This document shows, in pieces, positions 9,842 to 20,774 of a stretch of DNA of 64,000 nucleotides. A model generated the notes under the pieces. It was not told where the DNA came from. It made no database searches and worked only from the letters and a program-made list of their open reading frames with translations. How positions within the stretch are numbered: the stretch's first letter is position 1; each line of letters begins with the position of its first letter. The position numbers and the translations under genes were made by a program. Origin of the DNA: Periplaneta americana (Eukaryota > Arthropoda > Insecta > Blattodea > Blattidae); NCBI RefSeq assembly GCF_040183065.1, contig NC_091120.1, forward strand, positions 184,042,396 to 184,106,395, read 5' to 3'.

Positions 9842-10605
9842 TGGTCGTTGTTGGTCTTGGCGCCTCTTGTTTCTTGCGTGGGTGCGTTCGTAGTGTAAAG
9901 TCAAAGAGTGTATGTGTTTTGAAATTGAGTTGTGTCTTGATAATATCGTTGGGGTGTGTTTTCGTGTATCTGTATATTTCATAGCTATTGTTCTAGTGTG
10001 TTGAGTTTCTGGCTTTTTAGTTGGATGTGCAGTATTTCCATGTCTGTGTTGATGTCTCTGTAGGTGTGGTTAGCATTTGTGATGTGTTCTGCATATGTGG
10101 ATGTGTTTCGTAATTTTGTTATGGCTGTGATGTGTTCTTTGTAACGTGTTTGAAATGATCTGCCTGTCTGTCCTATGTAGAAGTTGTTGCAGGTGTTACA
10201 TTTGAGTTTGTATACGCCTGTGTGGTTGTATTTGTTTGTGTTTTGAGATGTTTTTGTAGAGTGTTATTTGTTCTGTATGCGATGTTGTAGTTTAATTTCT
10301 TGAATGAGGTTGCAATTTACATCACAGCCATAACAAAATTACAAAACACGTCCACATATGCAGAACACATCACAAATACCAACCACACCTACAGAGACAT
10401 CAACACAGATATGGAAATACTGCACATCCAACCAAAAAGCCAGAAACTCAACATACTAGAACAATATGAAATATAAAACACACGAAAACACACCCCAACG
10501 ATATTCTCAACACACAACTCAATTTCAAAACACATACACTCTTTGACTCTACACTACGAACGCACCCACACAAGAAACAAGAGGCGCCAAGACCAACAAC
10601 GACCA

Positions 10606-10644
10606 GTTCCGAAGATAACCGAAAATAGGTCGAAACATGTTAAC
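10606..10644 (+). ncRNA. hammerhead-like ribozyme motif (PLE right arm)
   Basis: Plus strand: GTT (606-608), CCGAAGA (609-615, C where U4 is expected), an extra T (616), stem II AACC/GGTC with loop GAAAATA, GAA (632-634), stem III AC/GT (635-636, 639-640), T at the cleavage position 641, AAC (642-644) closing stem I. Only the U4-to-C change violates the hammerhead core apart from the extra U shared by all copies. Confidence 0.55.
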
Positions 10645-10789
10645 AAGGTACGTTAATATTTAACACAAGAAAGTTCTTATCATACATATTCCGAAGTGAT
10701 ACAGTGTTAAAAGTTGTGTAATCAAGATGTATAATCATGAGAATATTCCTCATTACAGAGATTCTTCTTCCGCCAGAACAAGATGACAT

Positions 10790-11050
10790 TAGTCACGCTT
10801 CATTCTTTCCTTCAATTATTGATACTCCATCAATCTCTATTCTGAGCATCATCTTCTGTGGACTCCCAATATTCCTCATAGATTTCTGCATATTCTGTTT
10901 CCAGGAAGTCTGCGGTCGTCCTATTCTTCTTCCCTCCAGCTTCCATTCATACACCATCTTAGGAATACGTGTATCATCCACTCTGGATAAAAGTCCACAC
11001 CACTTCAATCTTCTTCTTTCAGTTTCCTCAATAGCCCTCTTCAAGTTCCA
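10790..11050 (-). pseudogene. LINE protein C-terminal fragment
   Basis: Minus-strand ORF of about 83 codons with TERRRLKWCGLLSRVDDTRI and PKMVYEWKLEGRRIGRPQTSW, the 'RLKWxGH..R..D.RiP' and 'GRPrtsW' blocks at the C-terminus of insect endonuclease/reverse-transcriptase LINEs. The copy is 5'-truncated with no defined target duplication. A second short LINE-type tail is not visible before 11140. Confidence 0.65.
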
Positions 11051-11520
11051 TAATTTTTCTTATCTCTTCTTGCCGAGATAAGAAGATATTTTAAAATACT
11101 TTGCTTTAATGCTTTAGGAACAAAATAGACATATGCCCCAAAATCTCAGGTTTGATGATGTCATTCCAGCTTTGTACATTAGGCCTATTGCAGAATAGTA
11201 ACTTTTTTTTTGCCTCCTCATTTTCGTCGAATTTCTTTCGCCAGTTAAGCACACTTCCTTATCTTTCCAGTACATTTCTGCTGCAGGTTGCGAGTGCTGG
11301 AATGGATATATCCGTTATGTTCGTACGTTCAGTCTCCTTATTTGCCGGTATAATATCTTGTCTATTTGCTGTAACAGTCTTATCAGTGATAATTACACAA
11401 TCCCTGGTATACTTTGTGCGTTTTGTTTCTCTATACAGCTTCGGGATTATATTCATAACACTGTGTTTGCGCTTCCGTAAGTTTCTATTTACGAGAAAGG
11501 TAACTATGTATTTTATTAGA

Positions 11521-12278
11521 CTATTATTATTACTTACTACTTACTGGCTTTTAAGGAACCCGGAGGTTCATTGCCGCCCTCACATAAGCCCGCCATTGGT
11601 CCCTATCCTGAGCAAGATTAATCCAGTCTCTACCATCATATCCCACCTCCCTCAAATACATTTTAATATTATCCTCCCATCTACGTCTCGGCCTCCCCAA
11701 AGGTCTTTTTCCCTCAGGCCTCCCAACTAACACTCTATATGCATTTCTGGATTCGCCCATACATGCTACATGCCCTGCCCATCTCAAACGTCTGGATTTA
11801 ATGTTCCTAATTATGACAGGTGAAGAATACAATGCGTGCAGCTCTGCGTTGTGTAACGTTCTCCATTCTCCTGTAACTTCATCCCTCTTAGCCCCAAATA
11901 TTTTCCTAAGAACCTTATTTTCAAAAACCCTTAATCTCTGTTCCTCTCTCAAAGTGAGAGTCAAAGTTCCACAGCCATACAGGACAACCGGTAATATAAC
12001 TGTTTTATAAATTCTAACTTCCATTTTTTTTGACAGCAGACTAGATGACAAAAGCTTCTCAACCGAATAATAACAGTCATTTCCCCTATTTATTCTGCGT
12101 TTAATATCCTCCCGAGTGTCATTTATATTTGTTACTGTTGCTCCAAGATATTTGAATTTTTCCATCTCTTCGAAGGATAAATCTCCAATTTTTATAGTTT
12201 CATTTCGTACAATATTCTGGTCACGAGACATAATCATATACTTAGTCTTTTCGGGATTTACTTCCAACCCTAACGTTT
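11521..12278 (-). mobile_element. LINE-A copy, 5'-truncated at a (GTA/GTG)n tract
   Basis: The 3' end is at the left: CCTTAAAAGCCAGTAAGTAG followed by (ATA)n, the standard LINE-A terminus here. The 5' end abuts a trinucleotide tract (12279-12308, CTACCA repeats on plus). Similarity to 44966-45886 is continuous over about 730 bp. Confidence 0.92.
11551..12275 (-). CDS. LINE-A reverse-transcriptase C-terminal half (open frame)
   Basis: An uninterrupted frame of about 240 codons starting at [20 protein letters not shown] and ending MNLRVP-stop. It includes [40 protein letters not shown] and [20 protein letters not shown]. The YADD catalytic box lies upstream of the truncation and is absent, so no polymerase activity is expected. 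The annotated ATG at 12333 lies in flanking microsatellite; the true reading enters from the missing 5' part. Confidence 0.88.
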
Positions 12279-12576
12279 TACTACCACTACCACTACCACT
12301 ACTACTATAAGCTCTTGGCTGCTGAGTTCGCAATGTAGTTCCAAGCCAGTCTTGTTTTACTCATTTACTTACTGGTTTATTTATTCATTTATTCAATGAT
12401 TTATCCACTTATTCATTCATTTTATTCGCAATTAGAGAAATATTATGAAATGATTTACTAAATTTTCACTAAACAACACGGTTGGAATCTTCTTCACATT
12501 TAATATTCTTACAGCATTCGTTTAATCTTTCTGGAACTGTAGTAACATAACTAAACCTAATCGGTCCCTTCTGGTG

Positions 12577-13365
12577 TCTGACAAGCAATCATTCTCTTGA
12601 GGGAAGATAAAAAAATAGTTATTTTTTCTTCCACCATGTTAGTAATGTCAAAACAAAGGGCCGTATTCATAGACATTTTTAGAGCGGGCTTCCGGTGGAT
12701 GATCAGCGTTTTTCGTATTCACAAACCAGTGTTAGCGATAGGATATGATTTGAATTCTGTACTAGTAACCAGTGGATAGCCGGGGCTAGCTTAGTACGCT
12801 CGTAGCGCGTGCTGCGAAATGTCTATGAATAGCACCCTAAGTGTTTATACAAATTTTGGCTACTCCAGCGCACAATTTCCGTCCGGAAGGTAAGTTTCCC
12901 TGAGGCCCTTTACAGAAATAAAACAATTTCATGGAAAGATTCATTGGAACAGATACAGTAATAATTGTTGAGCTATTTTTCAACATATTCCCCACCGGAA
13001 TTGAGACATTTGTCGTACAGTGGGATCAACTTTAATATTCCTGTGTTGTAGAAGTCTGCTGTCTGGGATCGGAACCCGTGTGTAACAGCCGTCTTCACCT
13101 TTCTGCTGATCCCACGGTATGACAAATGTCTCAATTCCGGTGGGGAATATGTTGAAAAATAGCTAAAAAAATTGTAGTATCTATATTCGAATAAATCTTT
13201 CCATGAAATTATGTTTTCTTTCTGTAAACGGCCCCAGGGAAACTTACTCTCTAGACGGCCCTCGTAATTGCGCTCGTGTAGACAACATTTGTATGAGCAC
13301 TTGTTTCGACATCATCAACATGGTGGAAGAAAAAAAAATAACTTTTTTATCTGCCTGCATGAGAA
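12577..13365. repeat. imperfect large palindrome around a mariner C-terminus
   Basis: The left arm 12577-13027 (including a 180-bp MITE) pairs with the right arm 13108-13365. Shared marks are TTTTTTCTTCCACCATGTTA, GGAAGGTAAGTTTCCCTG versus AGAGTAAGTTTCCCTGG, ATTTCATGGAAAGATT and CATATTCCCCACCGGAATTG. The centre and both inner arms encode a mariner transposase C-terminus: on minus, TGILKLIPLYDKCLNSGGEY then VEK-stop (12968-13100), and on plus the same end at 13108-13164. This is therefore an inverted duplication of a mariner 3' end plus its flank. Confidence 0.82.
12658..12837. mobile_element. 180-bp MITE with GGG...CCC inverted ends
   Basis: The left terminus GGGCCGTATTCATAGACATT and right terminus (minus strand GGGTGCTATTCATAGACATT) match over about 20 bp. 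The immediate flanks are AAA and TAA, which could be a decayed 3-bp PIF/Harbinger-type duplication, but this is ambiguous. The mirrored arm of the surrounding palindrome, near 13295, lacks the element and so acts as an empty site. Confidence 0.75.
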
Positions 13366-13432
13366 TGTTTTGTAGATTTATTGATTTGTCATACAGAATA
13401 ATATCTGTAATATTGACAATTAATATCTGAAG

Positions 13433-13668
13433 ATAAAATTCGCTCCGGCGCTGGGGATCGAACCCGGGTCCTTGGTTCTACGTACCAAGCGCTCTGACCA
13501 CTGAGCTACGCCGAATTCAATCCACAGCACCGGACCGAATCCTCCTCCTTCAATGTTCCCTTTGTGGCCTGACTCCAAGTTAGGCATATATTGTATGTTG
13601 ACGTATATATCCAATGTCAACTGCCATTATACTAGGATCGCACTCAGCTGAGTGACTTGTTTCTCCTC
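13433..13668 (-). mobile_element. tRNA-derived SINE S2, minus-strand copy in an inverted context
   Basis: On the minus strand the copy has AAGTCACTCAGCTGAGTGCG, ATAATGGCAGTTGACATTGG, GAATTCGGCGTAGCTCAGTGG in two blocks, the B box GGGTTCGATCCCC and the end GGAGCGAATTTTATCTTC. Flanks 13359-13440 and 13657-13738 are inverted copies of each other and include the SINE 3'-end sequence on both sides. Confidence 0.88.
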
Positions 13669-13744
13669 AAATATTAATTGTCAATATTACAGATATTATT
13701 CTGTATGACAAATTAATAAATCTAAAATATTCTCATAGCTGCAG

Positions 13745-14027
13745 TGCATATGTCTGTACAGATCTGTGCACTTAACTGCGGAATCCCGGCCAAACAAGTC
13801 ACTCAGCTGAGTGCGCTCCTAGTATAATGGCAGTTGACATTGGACATATACGTCAACATATATGCCTAACTTGGAGTCAGGCCACAAAGGGAAACATTGA
13901 AGGAGGAGAATTCGATCCGGTGCTGTGGATTGAATTCGGCATAGCTCAGTGGTCAGAGCGCTTGGTACGTAGAACCAAGGACCCGGGTTCGATCCCCGGC
14001 GCCGGAGCGAATTTTTCTCCTCAAATA
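13745..14027 (+). mobile_element. tRNA-derived SINE S2, plus-strand copy
   Basis: The fullest S2 copy. It has an AGTGCATATGTCTGTACAGA leader, GGAATCCCGGCCAAACAAGT, CAGCTGAGTGCGCTCCTAGT, the tRNA-like head GGCATAGCTCAGTGGTCAGA with B box GGGTTCGATCCCC (13983-13995), and the end GGAGCGAATTTTTCTCCTC. It lies 76 bp from the minus copy and points the other way. Confidence 0.88.
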
Positions 14028-14039
14028 TTAAATGAGAAT

Positions 14040-14390
14040 GTTTGCTTGTGAATGGGCAGACCTTCAGCCTATCAATCAGGAGATCCTGGTTCGACCTGGA
14101 AGTATCAGACGTTTTTGGAGGACAAAATCGCAGTTAGGGTTTTGCTCGGGGTTCTCCCGTCTCTATAGCTAGGCATCTGCACCATTCCGTCAAGAACTCC
14201 ATATCATTTCACGATCGCTGGCTGGCGAAGCATACCAGGAGGTTCGGGAGGGAGACACTGAAATGCGTCACGGTCACCTCAACTGACCTCCAACATGGCG
14301 CTAGGTGCGCCACGACTTCCGGCCCGAGATAGTGTTAGGTGCGCTATGATTCCTGGCTCAAGATAGTGTTAGGTGCGCCAAGGTTTCATA
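14040..14390 (+). mobile_element. SINE-like sequence with three short tandem units
   Basis: A B-box-like CCTGGTTCGACCTGG (14083 on) and GTTTTGCTCGGGGTTCTCCC resemble the head and body at 28560-28745, suggesting a related SINE. From about 14294 to 14385 the block TAGGTGCGC...CGAGATAGTGT repeats three times with about 36-38 bp spacing. Boundaries are uncertain. Confidence 0.5.
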
Positions 14391-14529
14391 AGTGTCTAAT
14401 GTCGCTTATCATTTCCTTTCCCACCTTACCAGATTTAGAACTAGCTACGAAATTACGTAGTGTGGTTAAAATTATTGATCAACATACTTTGTCAGAATTG
14501 GTTAAAATGATTTAGCCAACATTTTTGGT

Positions 14530-15557
14530 CATATTTCATTTATTCATTCACAAGGGCAGTCTTTAACTGCAAACCCAGCTTTCTTCAGTTTTTCCTATTT
14601 TCTGCCGCATATGATCCATCTAAATGTCTTCTACCATCTGATACGTTCTTCTGCCCCGAACTCTTCTCTCGTTCACCATTCCTTCCAGTGCATCATTCAG
14701 AAGGCAGTTTTATTCTCAATCAGTGACCCAACCAATTCCTTTTCCTCTTCCTGATCAGTTTCAGCATCATTCTTTCTTCACCCACTCTTCACTACACAGC
14801 TTCGTTTCTTATTCTGTCCGTCCATTTCACACGCTCCATCCTTCTCCATACCCACATCTCAAATGTTTCTAGTCGCTTCTCTTTACTTTGTCGTAATGCC
14901 CATGTTTCTGCTCCATACAATGCTACACTCCACACAAAGCACTTCACTAGTCTCTTTCTTAGTTCTTTCTCCAGAGGTCCACAGAAGATGCTCTTTTTTC
15001 TATTAAAATCTTTTTTGCCAGAGTATCTGAAGCTGTCCACATGCTCTACTGCCTCATTTAGAATTCGCAAGTTTACCTTTTTTACGTTTCTTCTCATGAT
15101 CATGGTCTTCGCCTTGTTGCCATTTATCTTCATCCCATACTGCTCACAGCTGTCATTTAGCTCCAGTAGCGTATTTCTTAGTATGATCTCCTCTTCTCCT
15201 AACAATGCCATATCATCACCAAATCTTATGCATTATATTCTTCTTCCTCCTACTATCACTTCTCCCTCGTTCTGAAAACAGTTGTTTCACTAAATCCTCC
15301 AAGTAGATGTTGAACGGGGTAGACGATGAAGGACAACCTTGACGTACTCCTCTCCCTATTTCACTTCCTCCTGACATTTCTTCTTCTATCCTGTGAGTCG
15401 TTACATATTAAGGTTACTGAACAGCCTCGTCTCTCTCCAATCCACGCCAATTTTCTTTAGAATCTCCATCAGTTTATTCCAACCCACTCTGTCAAACACC
15501 TTTTCTAGATTCACAAATACTATATACACTTGTTCATTCTTCTCTAGGTATCTTTCG
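14530..15557 (-). mobile_element. LINE-C copy, decayed reverse transcriptase
   Basis: Minus-strand reading in broken frames: FVNLEKVFDRVGWNKLMEIL, EIGRGVRQGCPSSSTPFNIY (reverse-transcriptase block with L/S changes), GDDMALLGEEEIILRNTLLE (the FADD box reads FGDD), then GPLEKELRKRLVKCFVWSVA, LYGAETWALRQSKEKRLETF and MERVKWTDRIRNEAV. About 20 residues are lost near FRYSGKKDFNRKK. The 3' end reads GCAGTTAAAGACTGCCCTTG, matching the tails at 6690 and 18270. Confidence 0.88.
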
Positions 15558-16046
15558 CCGATTTGGTCATATTTATGTCATTTATTAAAGTTAAGTTTAG
15601 AGCTTATATTTTTATTAGATGACTTTTTAAGAAAATCTGCTCGTCTTATTGTTTTCAGCGTACTGTTCTTTCTAAATCGTAATTCGCTTGTATTTGTCAC
15701 GGACTTCACGAATTCTTCTCGCTGGTACATGGTGAGGACTGCTTCGAATTTTTACATAATGTTAACATTTGTAATTCCAATAGGGTGTCAATGAAGAGAA
15801 ATATGTTGGAATGGCTATGATAAAATAAAGAACTGAACTTCGAATGGAACGATTGTACGGCATTTTTGTAGTTTTTCTCGTCTCTGTACAATGTACGTTT
15901 GCCCAAATTATGAGGGAGAGGAGGGGAGGGGAGGGGAACTTGGCTTCTGGAGAAATATAGTTCTCGAATATGTAATAGGCTAGCAAAAGGAATCTACTCT
16001 ACCTCCTTCAGGTATACTATCAAGTCATTTGTGAAGCAGTCATTAG

Positions 16047-16720
16047 TAGGGCTAGGATTTTGTTGAAATTCCATCTTTTTTTCTAGTAAGCCAGAAACAT
16101 AGCTGCTTTAGTATTTATATGTTATGTGATAAACTGAGTGTTTTAAGACATATTTGTTAGGGCATTTTTTTTGCATTTTTTGCGTGTTTCAACTCATAAG
16201 AGCATTTTTTGTTTTATTCGGTCATTTTTTAGGCATTTTCATTTAATTTTGGCCATAAATCCCAATTATTAATATAAAATAATGTTTATTTCCTTTGATA
16301 TTTTGTTTACATATTTTGTCCATTAATACCCATTATTTTGTATAATATTTTAATCGTTTTCCTACAAAAATATTGCCATTTTAACGTAGTACACCCCCAT
16401 GTAATGGATCAGTCCAACCACCCCTTCAATAAAGACTCCTCAATGCCTGCTAGTTCCGGATAAGACCGGTAAAATGATTAATTAAAGTGTACTACTTAGA
16501 AAAAAATTATGTAAAATTAGATAAACTTAAATGTTGGTACTAGAATTTAATTTAATTACTAAATATTACGTAGTACAAAACCTCTTTTCCTACTAAGCCA
16601 ATTATGTAAGATCAATTTTTAGGGCATTTTTAAGGGCATTTTGAAAGATTTTTAGGTCATAAATGCATTGTTTTTAAGATATTTTTTCATGATTTATAGG
16701 TCATCAAAATCCTAGCCCTA
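16047..16720. mobile_element. hAT-type non-autonomous element (674 bp)
   Basis: A perfect 8-bp duplication GTCATTAG at 16039-16046 and 16721-16728 bounds the element. Its ends are TAGGGCTAGGATTTTG and, on the minus strand, TAGGGCTAGGATTTTGATG. An 8-bp duplication with short TIRs is the hAT hallmark. The interior is T-rich with repeated GGGCATTTTT near both ends and no transposase. 15560-16038 shows nothing recognisable. Confidence 0.92.
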
Positions 16721-17167
16721 GTCATTAGTAACTTCAATTTGTAGAAATGAAAGTGCAAAAAGTAGTCGTGGCTATGTTTAATTGACTTTTATCTAACTTT
16801 GTTAAATAGCATATTAAGGCATGGATGATTAATGTTGTATAATATGTATTTGCCTTTTTTTTAATTACCTTACTTTTGGAATATCTAACAAAGAATATTT
16901 CTACTTTTAGCTACATTGTTCATGTAAGGTACCTTAACTTCCTGAATAATTAAACTTATTGATTTTTAAAAGGTGGTATTCGTGAACTTTCGGGTGATCA
17001 TCTGCAGCCAGATATCTGGAAAGTACAAGACGTGTATGTGTAGGTATATAGTATGTATTTATTGAAACTTCGATATTCTCCCACATCATACACGGAACTG
17101 ATGTCCGATCTAAGTTGCGTTATTTCATGATCAAATGATGAGATGTGGACTAACTTTGCAATTAATA

Positions 17168-17708
17168 CAGGGTGGAAGTGAAATAATCTTGCGGATTGAA
17201 AGGGTACACTTAAATGAATAGAAAACCTACATTACGTTCTGTGATTAAATGTAGAGCTAATTAGAAAATTAAGTTGAACGATTCAGCAATCCGGCAACAT
17301 CGCCGCTAACACAATCCTCTTCCTTCTCGTAATGTAGATGTAGGAGATCTGTCTCCCCAGGTGAACTACCGCCCACCTCTCTCTCTGGCTATAGCGTTGC
17401 AATCTGGTTGTTTCGTTCAGTGATTTGAAATTAATTGTTTTTAAATTAAATTTACACGAAAACCGTCCACGTTATTGAAATACGCCAGAGGGATAAATTA
17501 TTCTTTATTACATTTTCTATCGATAAGGACAAAAATTACGATCATATTCGCAGTAGTTGCCGAATAAGAGGGTGTTGAACATTTGGGGAAAAAATCTGTT
17601 TCTGAAAAAAGTATGAACTTTCCACCAATATGGCATTACACTTTTTTGTTACATGCAACATGAGCTATTCGCTCTGAAAATCTGCAGGGTTATTTCATTT
17701 CCACCCTG
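17168..17708. mobile_element. 541-bp TIR element with CAGGGTGGAA ends
   Basis: The left end CAGGGTGGAAGTGAAATAAT and right end (minus strand CAGGGTGGAAATGAAATAAC) match over about 28 bp, with TA on both sides (17166-17167, 17709-17710). No ORF inside. The CAGGGTG...TA style also bounds 52672-54463. Superfamily unresolved; Tc1/mariner-like by target choice. 16730-17165 holds nothing recognisable. Confidence 0.85.
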
Positions 17709-17949
17709 TATGCACGTGGCACATACAGTATTAAGTATTAATTACTCCACAAAGTATTATTTCTTATTACTTATTTACATATACCGGTAGCTATTTTGTT
17801 TCCTGTATTTCATAAAATAGTGTTTATGTGCCATGTTAATTTTCATTTGTTTTTTATACGTAAACAATGATGCATAATGGGGCCAACAGAAAAAATTATC
17901 TTCGTACACAATCCACACTGTATTCATATTGGTTTGGAATAATTTCTTG

Positions 17950-18215
17950 AAGAATGTAATCAAGATTAATTTAGAAACATGTTAAAAGAATCATCCTTGC
18001 CCCAAATGACGGTATTTTAATTATTTGAAAATAATATCAAAATTAATAAACATGTTAAAGGAATAATCCTTCGACCAAAATGTATGCTCCTTGAATCAAA
18101 ATGATCGTATTTTAATTATTAAAATACAATCGCAATTAAGAAACATGTTACCTGAATTATCTTGCCCCAAAAACGAATCATCCCTGAACCAAATCGTATT
18201 TTAATTACTTAATTA
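17950..18215 (+). repeat. Helitron-associated subrepeats
   Basis: Three variants of AATTAAGAAACATGTTA...ATCCTTG...CCAAA...TGATCGTATTTTAATTA repeat at roughly 80-90 bp spacing. The same blocks occur inside the 3' half of the Helitron at 43440-43640. No Helitron terminus is present here, so this is a fragment. Confidence 0.6.
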
Positions 18216-18224
18216 CTTCATATG

Positions 18225-18312
18225 GAACGTATGCGGAGACGAAAAAGATGGAAGATTGGCGAATGCTGGGTTGCGGTGAAAGATCTGTCCTTGGGCAGAG
18301 AAATATGAATTA
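18225..18312 (+). repeat. LINE-C 3'-end fragment
   Basis: AGATTGGCGAATGCTGGGTT...GTGAAAGATCTGTCCTTGGGCAG parallels the LINE-C 3' end at 6670-6715. Too short to show coding. 18320-19030 has no other recognisable gene. Confidence 0.55.
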
Positions 18313-19040
18313 ATGGTTTCATCTGGTATTTTATGAGGTTGTTATGACTGAATAAATTACCCTGGAAGAAAAAATTCGGTCATGTTAACACCAATAACTG
18401 ATTCTGAAGAATTAAGATGACTCTCCGAACTTTTCAATCACTTCTAAGAAGTTCAGGCCTCCTTCAGAAGCCCGTCTGCCAATACATCAAATCTGTAAGG
18501 ATCATTTTCTTGTAATTTATCTTGCGTGTTTTTAAGTTCTGATTACACAGCTTCGTTTCTTGTGGTATCGGATTTTGTACATCCCTTCAATCAGTTCAAA
18601 ATATCATTTATGCTTCCTGGATATTTTTCCCACTGTTCTTGGCACAATCCAACTTTCGCTTACGTAAATAATAAGCGCGAAGAATTGTCACCAAATAAAT
18701 TACAAAACGTGCATTACATCAAGAGTACAGCGCTCATCCGACTTTCTCCCTCTACTTGTCAAGAGAAGGGACAATTTTATGTATAACACATTGAGAACAT
18801 GAGCAATGACAGAGCAATGAGGTTATGAATTAACTTGGAGAAATGCTAGGGGAGAATCTTGACAACCAGAACTGACGACTAAATAGAGTTAATACAAGGG
18901 ACATTGGTGCTTATGACGCATATGTGAAAAGCACCTTACAACTATCTATCTTACGTAAATCTGTCTGCATGAAGTCCAGCTCCCAGTAAGGGGATGTTGT
19001 ATAAAATTTATTTCGCAGTTTAAAAACATTAGTCACGAAG

Positions 19041-19252
19041 GAAAAAAAATGCTTTATTAACGACGCTCGCAACTGCAGAGGTTATATCAGCGTCGCCGGT
19101 GTGCCGGAATTTTGACCCGCAGGAGTTCTTTTACATCCCAGTAAATCTACTGACATGAGCCATCTTAAATGCCATCGATCTGAGCGGGGATCGAACCCGT
19201 GACATCAAGCACAGAAGACCAGAGCTATACCGACTGCGCTACCCAGGCCGAA
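19041..19252 (-). mobile_element. tRNA-derived SINE S1, minus strand
   Basis: The 10-bp duplication AGTCACGAAG at 19031-19040 and 19253-19262 defines the ends. On the minus strand the head is at the right (GGCCTGGGTAGCGCAGTCGG, B box GGGTTCGATCCCC) and the body ends GAGCGTCGTTAATAAAGCATTT, so a tail with a short T run replaces poly(A). It lies 279 bp upstream of the candidate host exon. Confidence 0.9.
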
Positions 19253-19530
19253 AGTCACGAAGATAACACATACTTTCTTATTATATGCTTTACGCTTTTC
19301 GCAATAATTTAGTTTACGAAGAACTTGGGGAGGGGGGACGGGAAAGAATCTAACCCACAGTTTTAAGAGAACTGAGAAAATATGTATATCATAGTTTGTA
19401 TTATTAGTTTCACCATCTCCCATCAGATAGTACGTGTAGCAGTACAAGTAACTCCCCAATATCCACAATTTTTATTCCAAACACATTCTGGTTAGATTTT
19501 TGAACAAAAAAGAAGTTAACACGCATTAAA

Positions 19531-19656
19531 ATGGCGGATGAAGAAGACGAAATGCAGTGTTCTAGTAATATAGGAAACGATTTTGACACTGATGATAGTG
19601 TCAATGATTTACATTACACTGACGATCTTTCTAGCAGTGGAGAAGGTTCACCACAG
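19531..19656 (+). CDS. candidate host-gene first coding exon (42 codons)
   Basis: ATGGCG opens at 19531 in the context ATTAAAATGG (A at -3, G at +4). The 126-nt frame is exactly 42 codons, MADEEDEMQCSSNIGNDFDT then a Ser/Asp/Glu-rich stretch ending GEGSPQ, and stops at CAG|GTATGT, a strong splice donor in phase 0. Codons are mixed and unlike the AT-rich surroundings, and the segment matches no repeat in the window. The acidic, Ser-rich N-terminus suggests a nuclear or regulatory protein, but I do not recognise the gene. No second exon could be identified. Confidence 0.6.
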
Positions 19657-20761
19657 GTATGTTTAATGCCAGGGTCATTCCAAGCAAAAAAGTATGTTTT
19701 TGAGCCATGATGTCTCAAAAGTTAAAAATATTGTAGTAGATTATTTTGTATGCTTTAAATATGAATTTCAAGCAATACTACATTTATACCTTTCATAGTT
19801 AGGCAGCAATCAGAATTTAAAATATTGGTTTAACAAAGAACACGGTTTCACTCATTGAAGTTTTCTTACTATGTCAAGCAAGATGGAAAAATCATTTCAA
19901 TGCAATTCGAAAAAGGAGAGCCTTGTTTATAAATGCCCTTAAAATGAGAAAAAAAAAAAAACATTTTTTTTAGATAGTTACCCACCGTAAAATAATTTTT
20001 AAAATATGGAACACAAAATGCAATTCATTTTAACAGACGAAAAAACATGTGTTTAATTCTTTAGGGTATATTGATTCCACTGCGAAAATTTCAAAATGTT
20101 GACTTAAATATCATGTCAGTTTTTAATAAAGAATAACTCACCGGAACAAAGGAGCTCAGCAGGTAGGCTCTCCCGTCGTACAGAATGTTGCGCGATCAAG
20201 GTCAGGGAGAGGAACGTTTGGGATTACTCATCGTTATGAAGTCTCGCGAACGCTGCGACCGCCACATATAGCAAGTGATTTTCAACCGTCGGAACAAAAA
20301 TTAATAATTTTATTAATTTAATTATTCACAGGTTTTTTGAGATAAAGTCATAAAACTTGGGAGATGGATTAGGAATAAGATCTTCTTTAATACAAATGAA
20401 ATTCGCATGAATTTCATTTGTTGCATTCGAATATAAAACTATTTCTTTTTTTCAATGAAGTGTTTTTATGAGCATGCCTTAATATTATTCGGATTTGTCT
20501 TTATGGTATTAAAATATGGTTATTCAGGTTTACAATGGCGTCTGTTTAGTTTCGATGACACTTCATATAGGGTGTCTAGAATATTTCAAATGATGGATAA
20601 CTTGTAACTGTCACCCATTTTTCAATCATCCATGTGACTAAAATATTAATGATATGGCTGCCATAGTTGGCAGTTTAATTTATTTCCATAATAACATTAT
20701 TATATTAAAAGTCCAAAAAAATTCATGACATCGCTGGCATATTCCTAAAATTTTGTATGGA
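19657..20761 (+). other. non-coding stretch after the candidate exon
   Basis: Begins with the GTATGT donor. AT-rich, with poly(A) and poly(T) runs near 19950-19970. I see no gene, RNA or clear repeat, which fits intron sequence if the upstream exon is real. Confidence 0.5.
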
Positions 20762-20774
20762 ATGACCCACCATA

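Larger units (their letters stand above)
9745..10728. mobile_element. fold-back Penelope-like element, two head-to-head copies
   Basis: The left copy (minus strand, 9745-10317) and right copy (plus strand, about 10320-10728) are inverted copies of the same 3' half, with arms of roughly 390 bp pairing 9745-10135 with 10318-10702. The left copy encodes a GIY-YIG-type endonuclease region: FYIGQTGRSFQTRYKEHI (plus coordinates about 10125-10190), a signature of the C-terminal endonuclease of PLEs. Stops in both copies. Each arm carries a hammerhead-like motif. The outer right end (TTAAAAGTTGTGTAATCAAG) matches 40983-41020. Confidence 0.85.
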
